Below are positions 1-8,809 of a stretch of 64,000 nt of DNA, in pieces. The DNA is taken from assembly GCA_023461435.1 (NCBI GenBank), contig JAEYLC010000032.1, forward strand, positions 1 through 64,000, given 5' to 3'. The notes below the pieces were generated by a model, which was given only the letters and a program-made list of their open reading frames with translations, was not told the origin of the DNA and ran no database searches. A program made the translations under genes and the position numbers. Origin of the DNA: Bacillota bacterium (GTDB taxonomy: Bacteria; Bacillota; Clostridia; Christensenellales; SZUA-584). Positions within the stretch are counted from its first letter, which is position 1. Every line of letters begins with the position of its first letter.

Positions 1-230
1 TCGTCGTTCGTCATCTCCTTTCCTTCCGAGATGTCAACACCATGTACACTATACCCAGCAGGAAAGCCCCGGCTGTCGTATGTCACAAACGGTTCCTCGC
101 CTGTGTTGAAAACAAAGGTGTCTTTGGCAAGCATGGCAATCTTGGCTTCGTTTGACGGCAGCGCCGGTTGATTACCCGTGCCGGGATGGGTTCTTCTGAT
201 CATGTCCGCTTTAACTTCCTGTATAGTCAT
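1..230 (-). CDS. hypothetical protein, 3' end cut by the window edge
   Basis: Partial gene: the start is inside the window and the rest runs off the left edge, leaving 76 visible codons. The ATG (complement of 228-230) follows a purine-rich AGGATGAGG. The visible product begins MTIQEVKADM, is hydrophilic, and shows no signal peptide, membrane segment or motif I recognise. It is divergent from the M14-like gene at 471. The call rests on an uninterrupted frame plus a ribosome binding site; function unknown. Confidence 0.6.
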   Translation of the reverse strand, partial: MTIQEVKADMIRRTHPGTGNQPALPSNEAKIAMLAKDTFVFNTGEEPFVTYDSRGFPAGYSVHGVDISEGKEMTND

Positions 231-328
231 AGCCTCATCCTTTCTTTGTTTATTTAGCAACGACGTTGCGGTAATGCCAATAAGTCCCTATATTGTCTAT
301 CGGATATAAGAACAAATAGTTAATACTA

Positions 329-358
329 ACGACAAAAGATTGTAAAATTATATATAAT
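329..358 (+). promoter_or_regulatory. putative promoter of the M14-like gene
   Basis: TATAAT at 353-358 lies 18 bases after ACGACA at 329-334, in an AT-rich stretch between two divergent genes. The -10 is perfect and the -35 partial. The leader to the ATG at 471 would be about 105 bases, and I see no terminator in it. Confidence 0.45.
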
Positions 359-470
359 CGGACCAAGCGAAGGAATATCCATGCCGCCGAAACAGAGCTC
401 GCGCTATCCTTGGGGCATAGAGAGCGGCTTTTCCCGCATACATATGAATATCATCATCCTGGAGGTTTGC

Positions 471-1436
471 ATGAAAGACTTGATCGTGGTGCCCACAATC
501 GCGTATTCGCATTCTCAAATGATGCGTGATATCGAAGCGCTGAAAAATACATATCCGGAGCTGATACGGTTCGATACGGCGGGGGTTTCTGTAGAGGGGC
601 GCGAGCTGCCGTTGATTGAGCTTGGCACGGGGGAGAGGCAGGTGTTTTTCTGCGCGGCTCATCACGCGCGAGATTACATCACCAGCGCTTACCTCATGTA
701 TGCCGTGAACACGTATGCGAAGGCGGCCGCGGAGAACGGGAAAGTCGGCAGGCATAAAATGAGCGATCTGCTCTCGCGCTGCACGATGGTTGTGATGCCC
801 ATGGTGAATCCCGACGGTGTCGTGCTGGTTCAGGGCGGCCTCAAAGCCGTGACGGACAAAGCGTGCGTCGAGAAAATGGTGATGGTGCGCCCGACGTATA
901 CGGAGTGGATGGCCAACATACATGGCGTGGATCTCGGGCGGCAGTATCCCGCGCTGTGGGAGAAAAAATACACGGTGATGAACGGCCCCGCCTCCGAGCT
1001 GTATAACGGCTTGTCGCCCGCCACCGAGCCCGAGGTGCAGGCTGTGATGCGCGTATGCGCAAGCCGCCGTTTCTTGTCCGCGCTCGCGTTTTATGCCAAG
1101 GGGGAAACCATCGAATACGCGGACACCGAAACGGATAAAAAGATACCCGAGGCGTTCCGGCTCGCAAAAAGGCTCTCCGCCGTAACGGGATACGCGATCA
1201 ATACGGTCTGCGACAATCCCGGCGTGTTTGCGGCGGGCTTCGAATGCTGGTTCCGTCAGGAATTTCTGCGTCCGGCGCTGCATATCAATCTGTCACCGTC
1301 GACGGGCGGCGCCATGCCGCACCACGACCGCGGTTTTTTCACGCTGGTCTGGGACAAAACGAAAGCGCTGTGCGCGGAGGCGCTGAGCGCCGCGTGTCAG
1401 CAAAAAATTGAAGCGCCGAATGAAAAGGCGCTTTAA
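471..1436 (+). CDS. M14 zinc carboxypeptidase-like protein, predicted inactive
   Basis: A 321-residue protein with the overall pattern of clostridial M14 peptidases, which cleave peptidoglycan or peptide substrates. Family landmarks are present: MVNPDGV (111-117), GVDLGRQYP (152-160) and a C-terminal core around 262-274. The key residues are changed. The HxxE zinc site reads H65-ARD68, the third zinc ligand (His of the usual FHSQG-type segment) is Tyr208, the general-base Glu of the TIE segment is Asn273, and the substrate-binding Asn of DLNRN is Gly156. There is no signal peptide. The start at 471 is chosen because GGAGG sits at 461-465; an upstream in-frame ATG at 381 lacks one. Family membership is fairly sure; loss of catalysis is inferred from the substitutions. 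Confidence 0.75.
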   Translation: MKDLIVVPTIAYSHSQMMRDIEALKNTYPELIRFDTAGVSVEGRELPLIELGTGERQVFFCAAHHARDYITSAYLMYAVNTYAKAAAENGKVGRHKMSDLLSRCTMVVMPMVNPDGVVLVQGGLKAVTDKACVEKMVMVRPTYTEWMANIHGVDLGRQYPALWEKKYTVMNGPASELYNGLSPATEPEVQAVMRVCASRRFLSALAFYAKGETIEYADTETDKKIPEAFRLAKRLSAVTGYAINTVCDNPGVFAAGFECWFRQEFLRPALHINLSPSTGGAMPHHDRGFFTLVWDKTKALCAEALSAACQQKIEAPNEKAL

Positions 1437-1483
1437 TGAGTCGTGTATTCACAATTTTGAACACAGATACGAATACCGGAAAT

Positions 1484-1550
1484 AAAAAAAGTCTTTGTTT
1501 TGGGGCGCCCAAGGCGCCCCAAACGCAAAGCCAGACAAAGAAGTTATCAT
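1484..1550 (-). terminator. terminator of glnA
   Basis: On the minus strand, downstream of glnA, a GC stem (GGGGCGCC/GGCGCCCC, flanked by further pairing between CTTTGTCTG- and CAAAGAC-type arms) is followed by seven T residues (complement of 1484-1490). It may also stop transcription arriving from the M14-like gene, though no T run follows on that strand. Confidence 0.75.
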
Positions 1551-1583
1551 CTTAAAGGGCGTGCACCCTTCCAAAACGTTTGA

Positions 1584-2915
1584 TCAATACTTCGAAATAT
1601 ACTGGTCGATCTCCCACGGATGGACCATTGTGCGGTAGCTGTCCCATTCCTTCATCTTGAACTCATAATAGATGTTGAAGATGTGGTCTCCGAGCGTCTC
1701 TTTGACAAGCGCGTCGGCTTTATACATCTGAAGCGCGTCATAGAGGTTGCCCGGCAGGCTTGTGACGCCGAATTCGGCCATTTCGGCTTCGGTCAGCTTG
1801 AATATGTTTCTGTTCACGGCAGGCGGCGGCGTGAGCTTGTTCTGAACGCCGTCAAGACCGGATGCGAGCATGAGCGCGATCGCGAGATACGGGTTCGCGG
1901 CCGGATCGGGGCAGCGCACTTCGACTCTTGTGCCGGCGCCTCTCGAAGCGGGGATGCGGATCAGCGGGCTTCTGTTCTTGGCCGACCACGCCACATAGCA
2001 GGGCGCTTCATAGCCGGGAACCAGACGCTTGTAGGAATTGACCGTCGGGTTCGACACAGCCACGATGGACTTGATGTGCTTCATGATACCTGCGATGTAG
2101 TTGTATGCAATCGAGGACAGCTCGAGCTCGCCGCTCTTGTCGTAAAAAGCGTTGCCGTCCTTGGTGGACAGGGACTGGTTCGTGTGCATGCCGCTGCCGT
2201 TGATGCCGAATATCGGCTTGGGCATGAACGTGGCGTACAGGCCGTGACGGGCCGCGATGCTCTTGACAACGATTTTGAAGGTCATGATATTGTCGGCTGT
2301 GAGCAGCGCGTCGGCATATTTAAAATCGATCTCATGCTGGCCTTCGGCCACCTCGTGATGCGAGGCTTCAATTTCAAAGCCCATTTCCTCCAGCGTCAGG
2401 CACATGTCGCGGCGCGCGTCTTCGCCCTTGTCGATGGGCGCCAGATCAAAATAACCGCCCTCATCGTGGGTGACGGTGGTGGGGTTTCCTTCGGTGTCCG
2501 TCAGGAAAAGGAAGAACTCACACTCGGGGCCGACATTCATCGTGTAACCGAGGCCAGCCGCGTTTGCCAGCGTCTTTTTAAGTACGTTTCTCGGGCAGCC
2601 TTCATACGGTTTGCCGTCTGTGGTATATACGTCGCAGATCAGACGGGCGACTTTGCCCTGCTGCGGACGCCACGGAAAGATCACGAAGGTATCCGGATCG
2701 GGTTTTAAAAGCATATCAGACTCTTCGATACGGGAGAAGCCGTCAATGGAGGAGCCGTCGAACATTGTGCCTTCTTCGAGTGAACGCTCCAACTGTTTCG
2801 CGGTGATTGCAACGTTTTTCAATACTCCGAAAACGTCCGTGAACTGAAGCCGGATGAATTTGACGTCATTTTCCTCAACCATTTTGAGGATGTCTTGATT
2901 TGTATACTTCGCCAT
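1584..2915 (-). CDS. glnA: glutamine synthetase, type I-alpha
   Basis: Cytosolic enzyme that condenses ammonia with glutamate using ATP, the main entry of ammonium into metabolism. The 443-residue product matches the length of Gram-positive GSI-alpha and lacks the adenylylation segment of the beta type. Visible motifs are MFDGSSIDGF near residue 50, NGSGMHTNQS in the middle, and SRGAGTRVEVRCPDPAANPY in the C-terminal half. The start (complement of 2913-2915) is set by AAAGGAGTG just upstream; an in-frame ATG 17 codons earlier lacks a site. An intrinsic terminator lies in the 5' leader (3080-3112), suggesting attenuation, and glnB-amt elsewhere in the window also has a terminator-bearing leader. 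Confidence 0.97.
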   Translation of the reverse strand: MAKYTNQDILKMVEENDVKFIRLQFTDVFGVLKNVAITAKQLERSLEEGTMFDGSSIDGFSRIEESDMLLKPDPDTFVIFPWRPQQGKVARLICDVYTTDGKPYEGCPRNVLKKTLANAAGLGYTMNVGPECEFFLFLTDTEGNPTTVTHDEGGYFDLAPIDKGEDARRDMCLTLEEMGFEIEASHHEVAEGQHEIDFKYADALLTADNIMTFKIVVKSIAARHGLYATFMPKPIFGINGSGMHTNQSLSTKDGNAFYDKSGELELSSIAYNYIAGIMKHIKSIVAVSNPTVNSYKRLVPGYEAPCYVAWSAKNRSPLIRIPASRGAGTRVEVRCPDPAANPYLAIALMLASGLDGVQNKLTPPPAVNRNIFKLTEAEMAEFGVTSLPGNLYDALQMYKADALVKETLGDHIFNIYYEFKMKEWDSYRTMVHPWEIDQYISKY

Positions 2916-3079
2916 TTTAAAACACTCCTTTTGATTATTGAACCAGTTACTATTTTCAATACCCATGCAAAATTGAGTATTTCAGTCTGTATGAGTTTTA
3001 GGCCATGTGCTTGAGATGAAAGCCACAATTGACCAAATCCATCATATCGATATTTCATATAAAAAGCAAATAAAAAAGT

Positions 3080-3112
3080 CAACCAAAGCCCAATATGCCC
3101 TGTTGACTCCGT
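3080..3112 (-). terminator. leader terminator (possible attenuator) of glnA
   Basis: On the minus strand AGTCAAC and GTTGACT form a 7-bp stem, extended inside by AGGGC/GCTTT with two G-U pairs, followed by TTTTTT. It lies about 165 bases upstream of the glnA start and downstream of the separate terminator of the neighbouring lipoprotein gene (3202-3238), so it falls within the glnA 5' region. A further stem upstream (TCCGTCCTT with AAGGAC..GACGGA, within 3112-3156) adds structure. A candidate extended -10 promoter (TTGCAT-N17-TAATGT) overlaps that stem, so the transcript start is unclear. The 346-base gap 2916-3261 holds these elements and no gene. Confidence 0.6.
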
Positions 3113-3201
3113 CGTCCTTACAGATACCATTACATTAGCATAACGCAAGGACGGATGCAACGCTTTTCGCCCGTTATTTTGAAATAATATTGTGAATAAA
3201 C

Positions 3202-3238
3202 AAAAAAAAGCATGTCTTCTTGAGTTAAGGAGACATGC
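3202..3238 (-). terminator. terminator of the lipoprotein gene
   Basis: On the minus strand an 8-bp stem GCATGTCT/AGACATGC is followed by eight T residues (complement of 3202-3209), directly downstream of the lipoprotein gene that ends at 3262. Confidence 0.85.
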
Positions 3239-3261
3239 CTTGCTCTAAAGCCTTTTTGCGC

Positions 3262-4086
3262 TTATTCTGTGACCGAGGGCTCATATTCGAAGTCGATCTC
3301 GGTGCCGTCGGACATTAAGCCGGTGATGACTGATCCCTGGATGCTGTACCATTCGGGCAGGGCTGCGGGGAAATCCGCGGCTTCGCTGCCTGTCAGCGCT
3401 GCGGGCTGAGAAGCTTGCGTTGTTGAGACGCCGAAAGTGCCGTCTTCGCCGCTGATGGCAAACTGATACAGACTCGTGGTATCGTCGTCGTTGATGAAGT
3501 AATACTGGCTGACATAGCCGTAAGACGTTCTGCGGTATTCCGAGTAGAAAAAGTCTTTTCCGGCCTTTTGAGCCGTGCAGGCAAGCGCATCCGCAGCCGC
3601 GTCGTATGTGCCGTTGAAGACGTATGTGTCGCCTTGCTCATCGGTGTATGTGATGGAATAGGTATTGCCGTTTTCACTGTATTGAACGTCCGAGGCGTTG
3701 AGCATCTTGAGCCCCGTTGAAGCCGCTTCTCCACCTGCGCCAAAGAAGCTGACGGGAAGCATGACCAAATCGGCCATGGAAGCACCGAGCAGCGTCATCG
3801 AGGCAAATACCGTGCTCTTGTTTTTGGATAAGCCGTCGCTCAGTTTTGTGATCACGGCTGATTTGGCCTTGACAAAAGCGGTATACGATTCTGCGGGTGT
3901 ACCCGCGCCCGAAACGGGCATATCGCTGACCGCAGCCGATTCTTCTGCGGGAGCGCTCACACCGCCGGAAGCGGTCTCGGAGACGCCTGCGGTTTCCTGA
4001 GTATCAGACGCGGCCCCCTGTCCGCAGCCCGTAAAACAAAGGCTCAGCATCAAAACCGCCAGTAACAGAATAAAAATTTTCTTCAT
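3262..4086 (-). CDS. putative lipoprotein of unknown function
   Basis: A 274-residue exported protein. The N-terminus MKKIFILLLAVLML is a signal peptide ending in a lipobox (FTGC), so the mature protein should be lipid-anchored on the outer face of the membrane. A low-complexity Ser/Ala/Glu/Thr linker (to about residue 60) precedes a globular part containing aromatic beta-type segments such as NGNTYSITYTDEQGDTYVF. I do not recognise the domain. The start (complement of 4084-4086) follows GGAGGG; an in-frame ATG 12 codons upstream lacks a site. It is monocistronic, divergent from mrdA. Confidence 0.8.
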   Translation of the reverse strand: MKKIFILLLAVLMLSLCFTGCGQGAASDTQETAGVSETASGGVSAPAEESAAVSDMPVSGAGTPAESYTAFVKAKSAVITKLSDGLSKNKSTVFASMTLLGASMADLVMLPVSFFGAGGEAASTGLKMLNASDVQYSENGNTYSITYTDEQGDTYVFNGTYDAAADALACTAQKAGKDFFYSEYRRTSYGYVSQYYFINDDDTTSLYQFAISGEDGTFGVSTTQASQPAALTGSEAADFPAALPEWYSIQGSVITGLMSDGTEIDFEYEPSVTE

Positions 4087-4212
4087 AAATAACCCTCCAA
4101 AAGAACTAAGACTGCGCATCAATCAATATTTTGGGATTTTATCATAAACGAAAAATGTTTACAATATATTTGTTTTTCCTGAAATTCCTTTGCCCACAGT
4201 CCCGCGGTTTTA

Positions 4213-4221
4213 TGGTATAAT
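4213..4221 (+). promoter_or_regulatory. extended -10 promoter of mrdA-minCDE
   Basis: TGG-TATAAT (TG at 4213-4214, TATAAT at 4216-4221) is a perfect -10 with the extended TG motif; the -35 region is poor. Transcription would begin near 4228, which supports the ATG at 4261 rather than the in-frame codon at 4234. Confidence 0.6.
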
Positions 4222-4260
4222 CAGCAGCGTGGGGTGGAATATACCGCTGGAGACGATTTC

Positions 4261-6906
4261 ATGAAGGTCAATATACGTAACCGTTTTTTTATATTTGGAG
4301 CGCTGGCACTGGCGCTTTTTATCGTGCTGTTCGTACAGCTTGTTCAGCTGATGCTCGTCAACGGCGAGGAATACGCCTTGATGTCGGGCGCGCTTAAGCA
4401 AAGAGAAATCTCGATTTCGGGCGCGCGCGGCAGTATACTCGACCGCAACGGCTTGCCGCTGGCTTACGACGAAAAATCATACAACGTTCAGTTTTACCGC
4501 GACCCGACTAAGAATACCGATACGGACCGGGCTTATTACACGTCTGTGATTATTGATGCGATCGACATCATTGAGAAAAACGAGGGGAAGGTTATTGATT
4601 CCTTCGTGATCAAGCGCAACGACCAGACGGGCGAATATTACTTTGACTGGGGTATTCAAAACGAGGAAAATAAGCAAAACCGCGAGGACAACTGGCGTAA
4701 AAACATGTACGTGGTAAAACTCAAAACGCCGGAAGATATATACCTTTATTTAAGATCTAAATACCAGATCCCGCCCGAAATGGGCTATGAGGAAGCCTGC
4801 AAGGTGCTCTCCGTCTGGCAGGAATCTCAGCTGAATTCGTGGATCGCCTACGAGCCCGTGACCATTGCGTACAACGTGAGCATGCAGACGGTTGCCGAGA
4901 TCGAAACGCATAAGGCGGAATTGACCGGCATGAGCATAGAGGATTCGACGGTGCGCGTCTATCCGCGCGGCTCGCTTGCGGCGCATGAGATCGGCTACCT
5001 TGGCAAGATGCCTTCCGAATCTGACGCGGATATGGAGCAGATTCAAAAATATGTGGACATGGGCTACGATGTGGACGATCTTGTGGGCGTTGAGGGCGTC
5101 GAAAAATCGATGGAGGCTCTACTCACCGGCAACAGCGAGCTTCGGCAGGGCAAGGAATCGGTGGAAGTGGACAATATGGCCGTGATTCAGAACTCGCTGT
5201 CGACCACGCAGCCGACGCAAGGCTATAATTTGATGCTCACGCTCGATATTCCGATGCAGATGGTTGTTGAGGAATCGCTCGCGAGGAATGTGCCGCGTAT
5301 CCACGATGCCCAGATCGCGCAGTATAATCTTGAGAGCGCCAAAGGTGACAAAAGCGCCTATAAGGGGTTTGAGCTTGATAAGCTCAAGCTTGCCGTATCC
5401 GGCGCGGCGGTGGTGCTCAATGTGCACACGGGCGAGGTGCTCGCGATGGGCAGCTACCCGAGCTTTGATCTCAATAAATTTGTCGGCGGGATTTCGGATG
5501 AAGACTATAAGGCGCTTCGTGATGACCCCTCAAAGCCGTTGTTCAACAACGCCATTTCGAGCCGATCCACACCGGGCTCTATTTTCAAGATGGTCACCGG
5601 AACGGCGGCGCTGATGGAAGGCAAGACCAATCCTGCCAAAGGGACCACATTGTCGGAGCAAATCAGCTGCAAAGGCCAATTCGTCATGAATCAGGACGCC
5701 GTGGACGCGGGCGCAAAACCGCAGGGCCCCTGGTGCTGGAAGCACAGCGGCTTTGAGGTCGCCCATGCGAACCAGACGATCATAAAGGGGCTTGAGCACA
5801 GCTGCAACTATTATTTCTGTACTCTTGCCGACAGGCTCGGCATCAGCCTTCTCGACAAATGGTCGGATAAGTTCGGCCTCACGAGCTCGACGGGCATTGA
5901 GCTGCCCAACGAATTGGTGGGCATGGTGGGCAGCCAGAAGCTGCTGTTCGACGCGAGCAAGGATATTGACGGACAGGCGACGTTCCTGCCCAAGCTGGTT
6001 ATGGAGACCGGTAAATTCTCGATCGTCAATATGATCAACGAGTATGCCGAGAGCATCGATACGGAATATGATCAGGAGCTCGTGAAGGAGACGGCCAAAG
6101 AAATCGTGTATCTGCTGGGCATTAAATGGACGCCGGATCCAAACGACCGAAATGCGCTCAAAGATGACAACCATGTTTCCTTGGGTGACCATGTGCGCCA
6201 GATACTTTCGGACAAGCTCGGTATTCCCACAAAGCGGTCCGGCGATCTGATGCGCAAAATCACAGGCGAAGCGCTGACGCAGCTTCAGTGGTCGACCACG
6301 ATGACGGCCACGTCGGGCATGGGACAGGGCATCACGCAGCTGACGCCCATCGCGGTCGCACGGTATGTCGCGGCGCTCGTGAACGGCGGCACCGTCTATC
6401 AGACCCACATCGTGGACAAGGTGGTGGCGCAGGACGGCACGGTGCTGCTTGACAAGCAGCCCGAGGTATTTGATACGCTGGACGCTGATGAGGCGTTCCT
6501 GGCGGCCATTAAAGAAGGCATGCATGAGGTGGTCGCGGGAGAAGACGGTACGGCGACGGATTACTTCATTCAGAACAATTTCCCTCAGGAATATCTGGAT
6601 AAGATCGGAGGCAAAACGGGTACCGCTGAGGTTTCCGAATGCAACCTTGAGAACAACAGCTGGTTCGTCTGTTTCGCGCCGTATGACGACCCCGAGATCG
6701 CGATCGTGTCTTACGTGCCGAACGGTTACAAGGGCGGCTTCTCATCGTGGATCGCACAGGATATTCTGCTGTATTACTTCCATCAGAAGGAGATCGTCGC
6801 GGAACAGACGATACCCGATTCAGGCTCTCTTGTGTATCAGAACCCGGGCACAACGCAGACCGCCGGGGACGATACCGAAACGACCCAGACAAATGGCGCA
6901 GAATAA
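4261..6906 (+). CDS. mrdA: class B penicillin-binding protein 2, elongation transpeptidase
   Basis: Membrane-anchored D,D-transpeptidase that cross-links peptidoglycan during side-wall growth. The 881-residue product has a short cytoplasmic N-terminus, one membrane segment (about 8-30), a dimerisation region with RGSILDRNG near residue 58, and a transpeptidase domain carrying the three active-site motifs: STPGSIFKM (catalytic Ser of SxxK), SCN in HSCNYYF, and KTG in GGKTGTAEV. It is longer than typical PBP2 proteins, with inserted segments before the SxxK and between SxN and KTG (the stretch encoded around 5950-6280). The start has GGAG at 4249. The minC-minD-minE genes follow, the usual clostridial order, although mreBCD is not found upstream here. 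Confidence 0.93.
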   Translation: MKVNIRNRFFIFGALALALFIVLFVQLVQLMLVNGEEYALMSGALKQREISISGARGSILDRNGLPLAYDEKSYNVQFYRDPTKNTDTDRAYYTSVIIDAIDIIEKNEGKVIDSFVIKRNDQTGEYYFDWGIQNEENKQNREDNWRKNMYVVKLKTPEDIYLYLRSKYQIPPEMGYEEACKVLSVWQESQLNSWIAYEPVTIAYNVSMQTVAEIETHKAELTGMSIEDSTVRVYPRGSLAAHEIGYLGKMPSESDADMEQIQKYVDMGYDVDDLVGVEGVEKSMEALLTGNSELRQGKESVEVDNMAVIQNSLSTTQPTQGYNLMLTLDIPMQMVVEESLARNVPRIHDAQIAQYNLESAKGDKSAYKGFELDKLKLAVSGAAVVLNVHTGEVLAMGSYPSFDLNKFVGGISDEDYKALRDDPSKPLFNNAISSRSTPGSIFKMVTGTAALMEGKTNPAKGTTLSEQISCKGQFVMNQDAVDAGAKPQGPWCWKHSGFEVAHANQTIIKGLEHSCNYYFCTLADRLGISLLDKWSDKFGLTSSTGIELPNELVGMVGSQKLLFDASKDIDGQATFLPKLVMETGKFSIVNMINEYAESIDTEYDQELVKETAKEIVYLLGIKWTPDPNDRNALKDDNHVSLGDHVRQILSDKLGIPTKRSGDLMRKITGEALTQLQWSTTMTATSGMGQGITQLTPIAVARYVAALVNGGTVYQTHIVDKVVAQDGTVLLDKQPEVFDTLDADEAFLAAIKEGMHEVVAGEDGTATDYFIQNNFPQEYLDKIGGKTGTAEVSECNLENNSWFVCFAPYDDPEIAIVSYVPNGYKGGFSSWIAQDILLYYFHQKEIVAEQTIPDSGSLVYQNPGTTQTAGDDTETTQTNGAE

Positions 6907-6976
6907 ACGCAAATTCGCTTTTGCAGGCAGGAAAAATGATCCGTTTTGTAGAATGTTGATGCGATAACATTACGGG

Positions 6977-7684
6977 ATGGATACTATGGGTATAAAAATC
7001 AAGGGAAAGTCGGGCGGTGTGCTGGAAATCACGGCGCAGCCGGATTCGTCATATAACGATATTAAGCTTGCCATCAATGACAAGCTTAATAAGCATAAGG
7101 GCTTTTTTTCGGGTTCCGACGCGAAGGTGGTTTTTCGCGGCAAGGAGCTGACCGCGCCGCAGAGGATAGAATTTAAGAATCTGCTGCAGAGCCAGTACGG
7201 CATTGCGCACGTGGTGTTTGGCGACGAAGCGCCATATGAGCCGCAGGCGGAAAAACAGCCGGAAGCGCCCGCAGAGGTGAGCTTTAAGGCAGCGTCCGAG
7301 GAGGAACCCGGGCGCGTCACGCTCGTGTCCAAGGATTATTTTAACGCGAAGAGCGTTTTCGTTTCGCACACGCTGCGCAGCGGCCAGCGCGTGGAGTGCG
7401 CGGGCGATATTGTGGTGCTCGGAGACGTGAACGACGGCGCCGAGGTGATCGCGGGCGGCAGCATCGCTGTGATGGGCACACTGCGCGGTCTTGCGCACGC
7501 AGGCGCCACGGGGCGCGCCGATGTGGTGGTCGCCGCGAATATGCTCGCGCCGAAACAGCTTCGCATCAGCGGCAAGGTGGCCGTGTTTCCGCCGGACGCA
7601 GGCGGCGAAGGCCCTAAGGTGGCCGAATACAAACAGGGCAGCATCGTGATCAGAGCGCTGAAGCCGCAGAGCCGGTCGCTCTAA
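6977..7684 (+). CDS. minC: septum site-determining protein MinC
   Basis: Inhibitor of FtsZ ring assembly, recruited to the membrane by MinD to block division near the poles. The 235-residue product has an N-terminal MinC_N-like domain (about 1-95), a Glu/Ala/Pro-rich linker, and a C-terminal beta-helical domain (about 115-225) with the repeated Gly pattern seen in GDIVVLGDVNDGAEVIAGGS and AVMGTLRG. The ribosome binding site is weak, and the ATG at 6986, three codons in, is an alternative start. minD follows after 35 bases. Confidence 0.92.
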   Translation: MDTMGIKIKGKSGGVLEITAQPDSSYNDIKLAINDKLNKHKGFFSGSDAKVVFRGKELTAPQRIEFKNLLQSQYGIAHVVFGDEAPYEPQAEKQPEAPAEVSFKAASEEEPGRVTLVSKDYFNAKSVFVSHTLRSGQRVECAGDIVVLGDVNDGAEVIAGGSIAVMGTLRGLAHAGATGRADVVVAANMLAPKQLRISGKVAVFPPDAGGEGPKVAEYKQGSIVIRALKPQSRSL

Positions 7685-7719
7685 GACTTTATTTTAATTT
7701 TGATTTGGAGGGTATTGAT

Positions 7720-8514
7720 ATGAACAATGTCATCGTGGTGACATCGGGGAAAGGCGGCGTTGGCAAGACGACGACGGTGGCCAATCTGGGCGCGGGTCTG
7801 GCCCAGACGGGCAAGAAGGTCGTGCTCATAGATACGGATATCGGGCTGAGGAATCTTGACGTGGTGCTGGGCCTTGAGAACAGGATCGTCTATGATCTGG
7901 TGGATGTGGTGGAAGGCACATGCCGGTTAAAACAGGCGCTGATTAAGGACAAGCGGTACGATGGGCTGTTTCTCGTTCCGGCGGCGCAGACGCGTGACAA
8001 GAACGCCGTGAGCCCGGAACAGATGAAAAAGCTCGTGGAAGAGCTTGAGACCGAGTTTGATTATATATTGATCGATTGCCCGGCGGGGATTGAGCAGGGC
8101 TTCAAAAACGCGATCGCCGGCGCAAAATCCGCGATTGTGGTGACGGTGCCCGAGGTGTCCGCCGTACGCGACGCCGACAGGATCATCGGCCTGCTATCCG
8201 CGGCGGGAATTGACGATTGCCGGCTGCTTGTGAACCGCATGCGCATCGATATGGTGAAAAGGGGCGACATGCTCGCGCTCGACGACACGCTTGATATTTT
8301 AGGGATCGAGCTGATCGGCGTGGTTCCCGAGGATGAGAAGATCATACGCTCCTCCAATATGGGCGAGCCGGTTGTTTTGAACGACAAAGCGCCCGCGGGC
8401 AAAGCCTACAGAAATATTACGAAGAGGATAATGGGGGAGAATGTGCCTTTGATGGAGCTCGAGGACGATAGTGGTCTGGCCGCGATGTTTAAAAAGCTGC
8501 TCAGAGGCAAATAG
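7720..8514 (+). CDS. minD: septum site-determining ATPase MinD
   Basis: ParA/MinD-type ATPase (264 residues) that binds the membrane in its ATP form, recruits MinC and is released by MinE. It has the deviant Walker A KGGVGKTTT (about 11-19), a switch I-like DTDIGLRNLD and a Walker B-like YILIDCPAG. The C-terminus (LAAMFKKLLRGK) is a typical amphipathic membrane-targeting helix. Start 7720 is fixed by GGAGGG at 7708-7713; an in-frame codon 5 codons upstream lies within the ribosome binding region. Confidence 0.97.
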   Translation: MNNVIVVTSGKGGVGKTTTVANLGAGLAQTGKKVVLIDTDIGLRNLDVVLGLENRIVYDLVDVVEGTCRLKQALIKDKRYDGLFLVPAAQTRDKNAVSPEQMKKLVEELETEFDYILIDCPAGIEQGFKNAIAGAKSAIVVTVPEVSAVRDADRIIGLLSAAGIDDCRLLVNRMRIDMVKRGDMLALDDTLDILGIELIGVVPEDEKIIRSSNMGEPVVLNDKAPAGKAYRNITKRIMGENVPLMELEDDSGLAAMFKKLLRGK

Positions 8515-8526
8515 GAGGGAGACAGA

Positions 8527-8805
8527 ATGGCACGCAAACACACCAGCTCCAGCAGTATCGCGAGGGAGCGTTTAAAACTAGTGCTGATTCATGACCGGGC
8601 AGGCACATCTCCGTCCAGCAATGTGATGGAAATGCTCCGCAGAGATATCGTCGGTGTTATTTCGAAGTATTTCGACGTGGAAGAAGACGATTTTGATGTG
8701 GAAATCAAGCATTCGTCCGATATGCACAGCGGCAGCGCCGAGACGCGGCTGACCGCGAATATCCCCATCAGAAGAATCAAGAGCCTGGGGCCAAACAGAT
8801 ACTAA
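8527..8805 (+). CDS. minE: division-site topological factor MinE
   Basis: A 92-residue protein that stimulates MinD ATPase and drives Min pole-to-pole dynamics. The N-terminal part (SSIARERLKLVLIHDR) is the anti-MinCD/MinD-binding segment and the C-terminal part (DIVGVISKYFDV onward) the topological-specificity domain. It begins 12 bases after minD, preceded by AGGAGGGAG. The presence of MinE, instead of relying on DivIVA/MinJ alone as in Bacillus, points to a Clostridia-type Min system. Confidence 0.95.
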   Translation: MARKHTSSSSIARERLKLVLIHDRAGTSPSSNVMEMLRRDIVGVISKYFDVEEDDFDVEIKHSSDMHSGSAETRLTANIPIRRIKSLGPNRY

Positions 8806-8809
8806 AAAA

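Noticed and set aside
381..470. Earlier start of the M14-like protein at 381
   Set aside because: No ribosome binding site, a position close to the predicted transcript start, and a 30-residue extension unlike the family; the ATG at 471 has GGAGG at the right distance.
1620..2708. Long open frame on the plus strand opposite glnA
   Set aside because: It lies wholly antisense to glutamine synthetase, has a composition typical of a reverse shadow in GC-rich coding DNA, and lacks a ribosome binding site.
3080..3200. Glutamine riboswitch or ANTAR hexaloops in the glnA leader
   Set aside because: No match to the glutamine aptamer consensus and no pair of A1/G4 hexaloops could be found by eye.
5530..6525. 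Large minus-strand open frame inside mrdA
   Set aside because: Arg/His-rich shadow frame antisense to the transpeptidase domain, with no recognisable domain.
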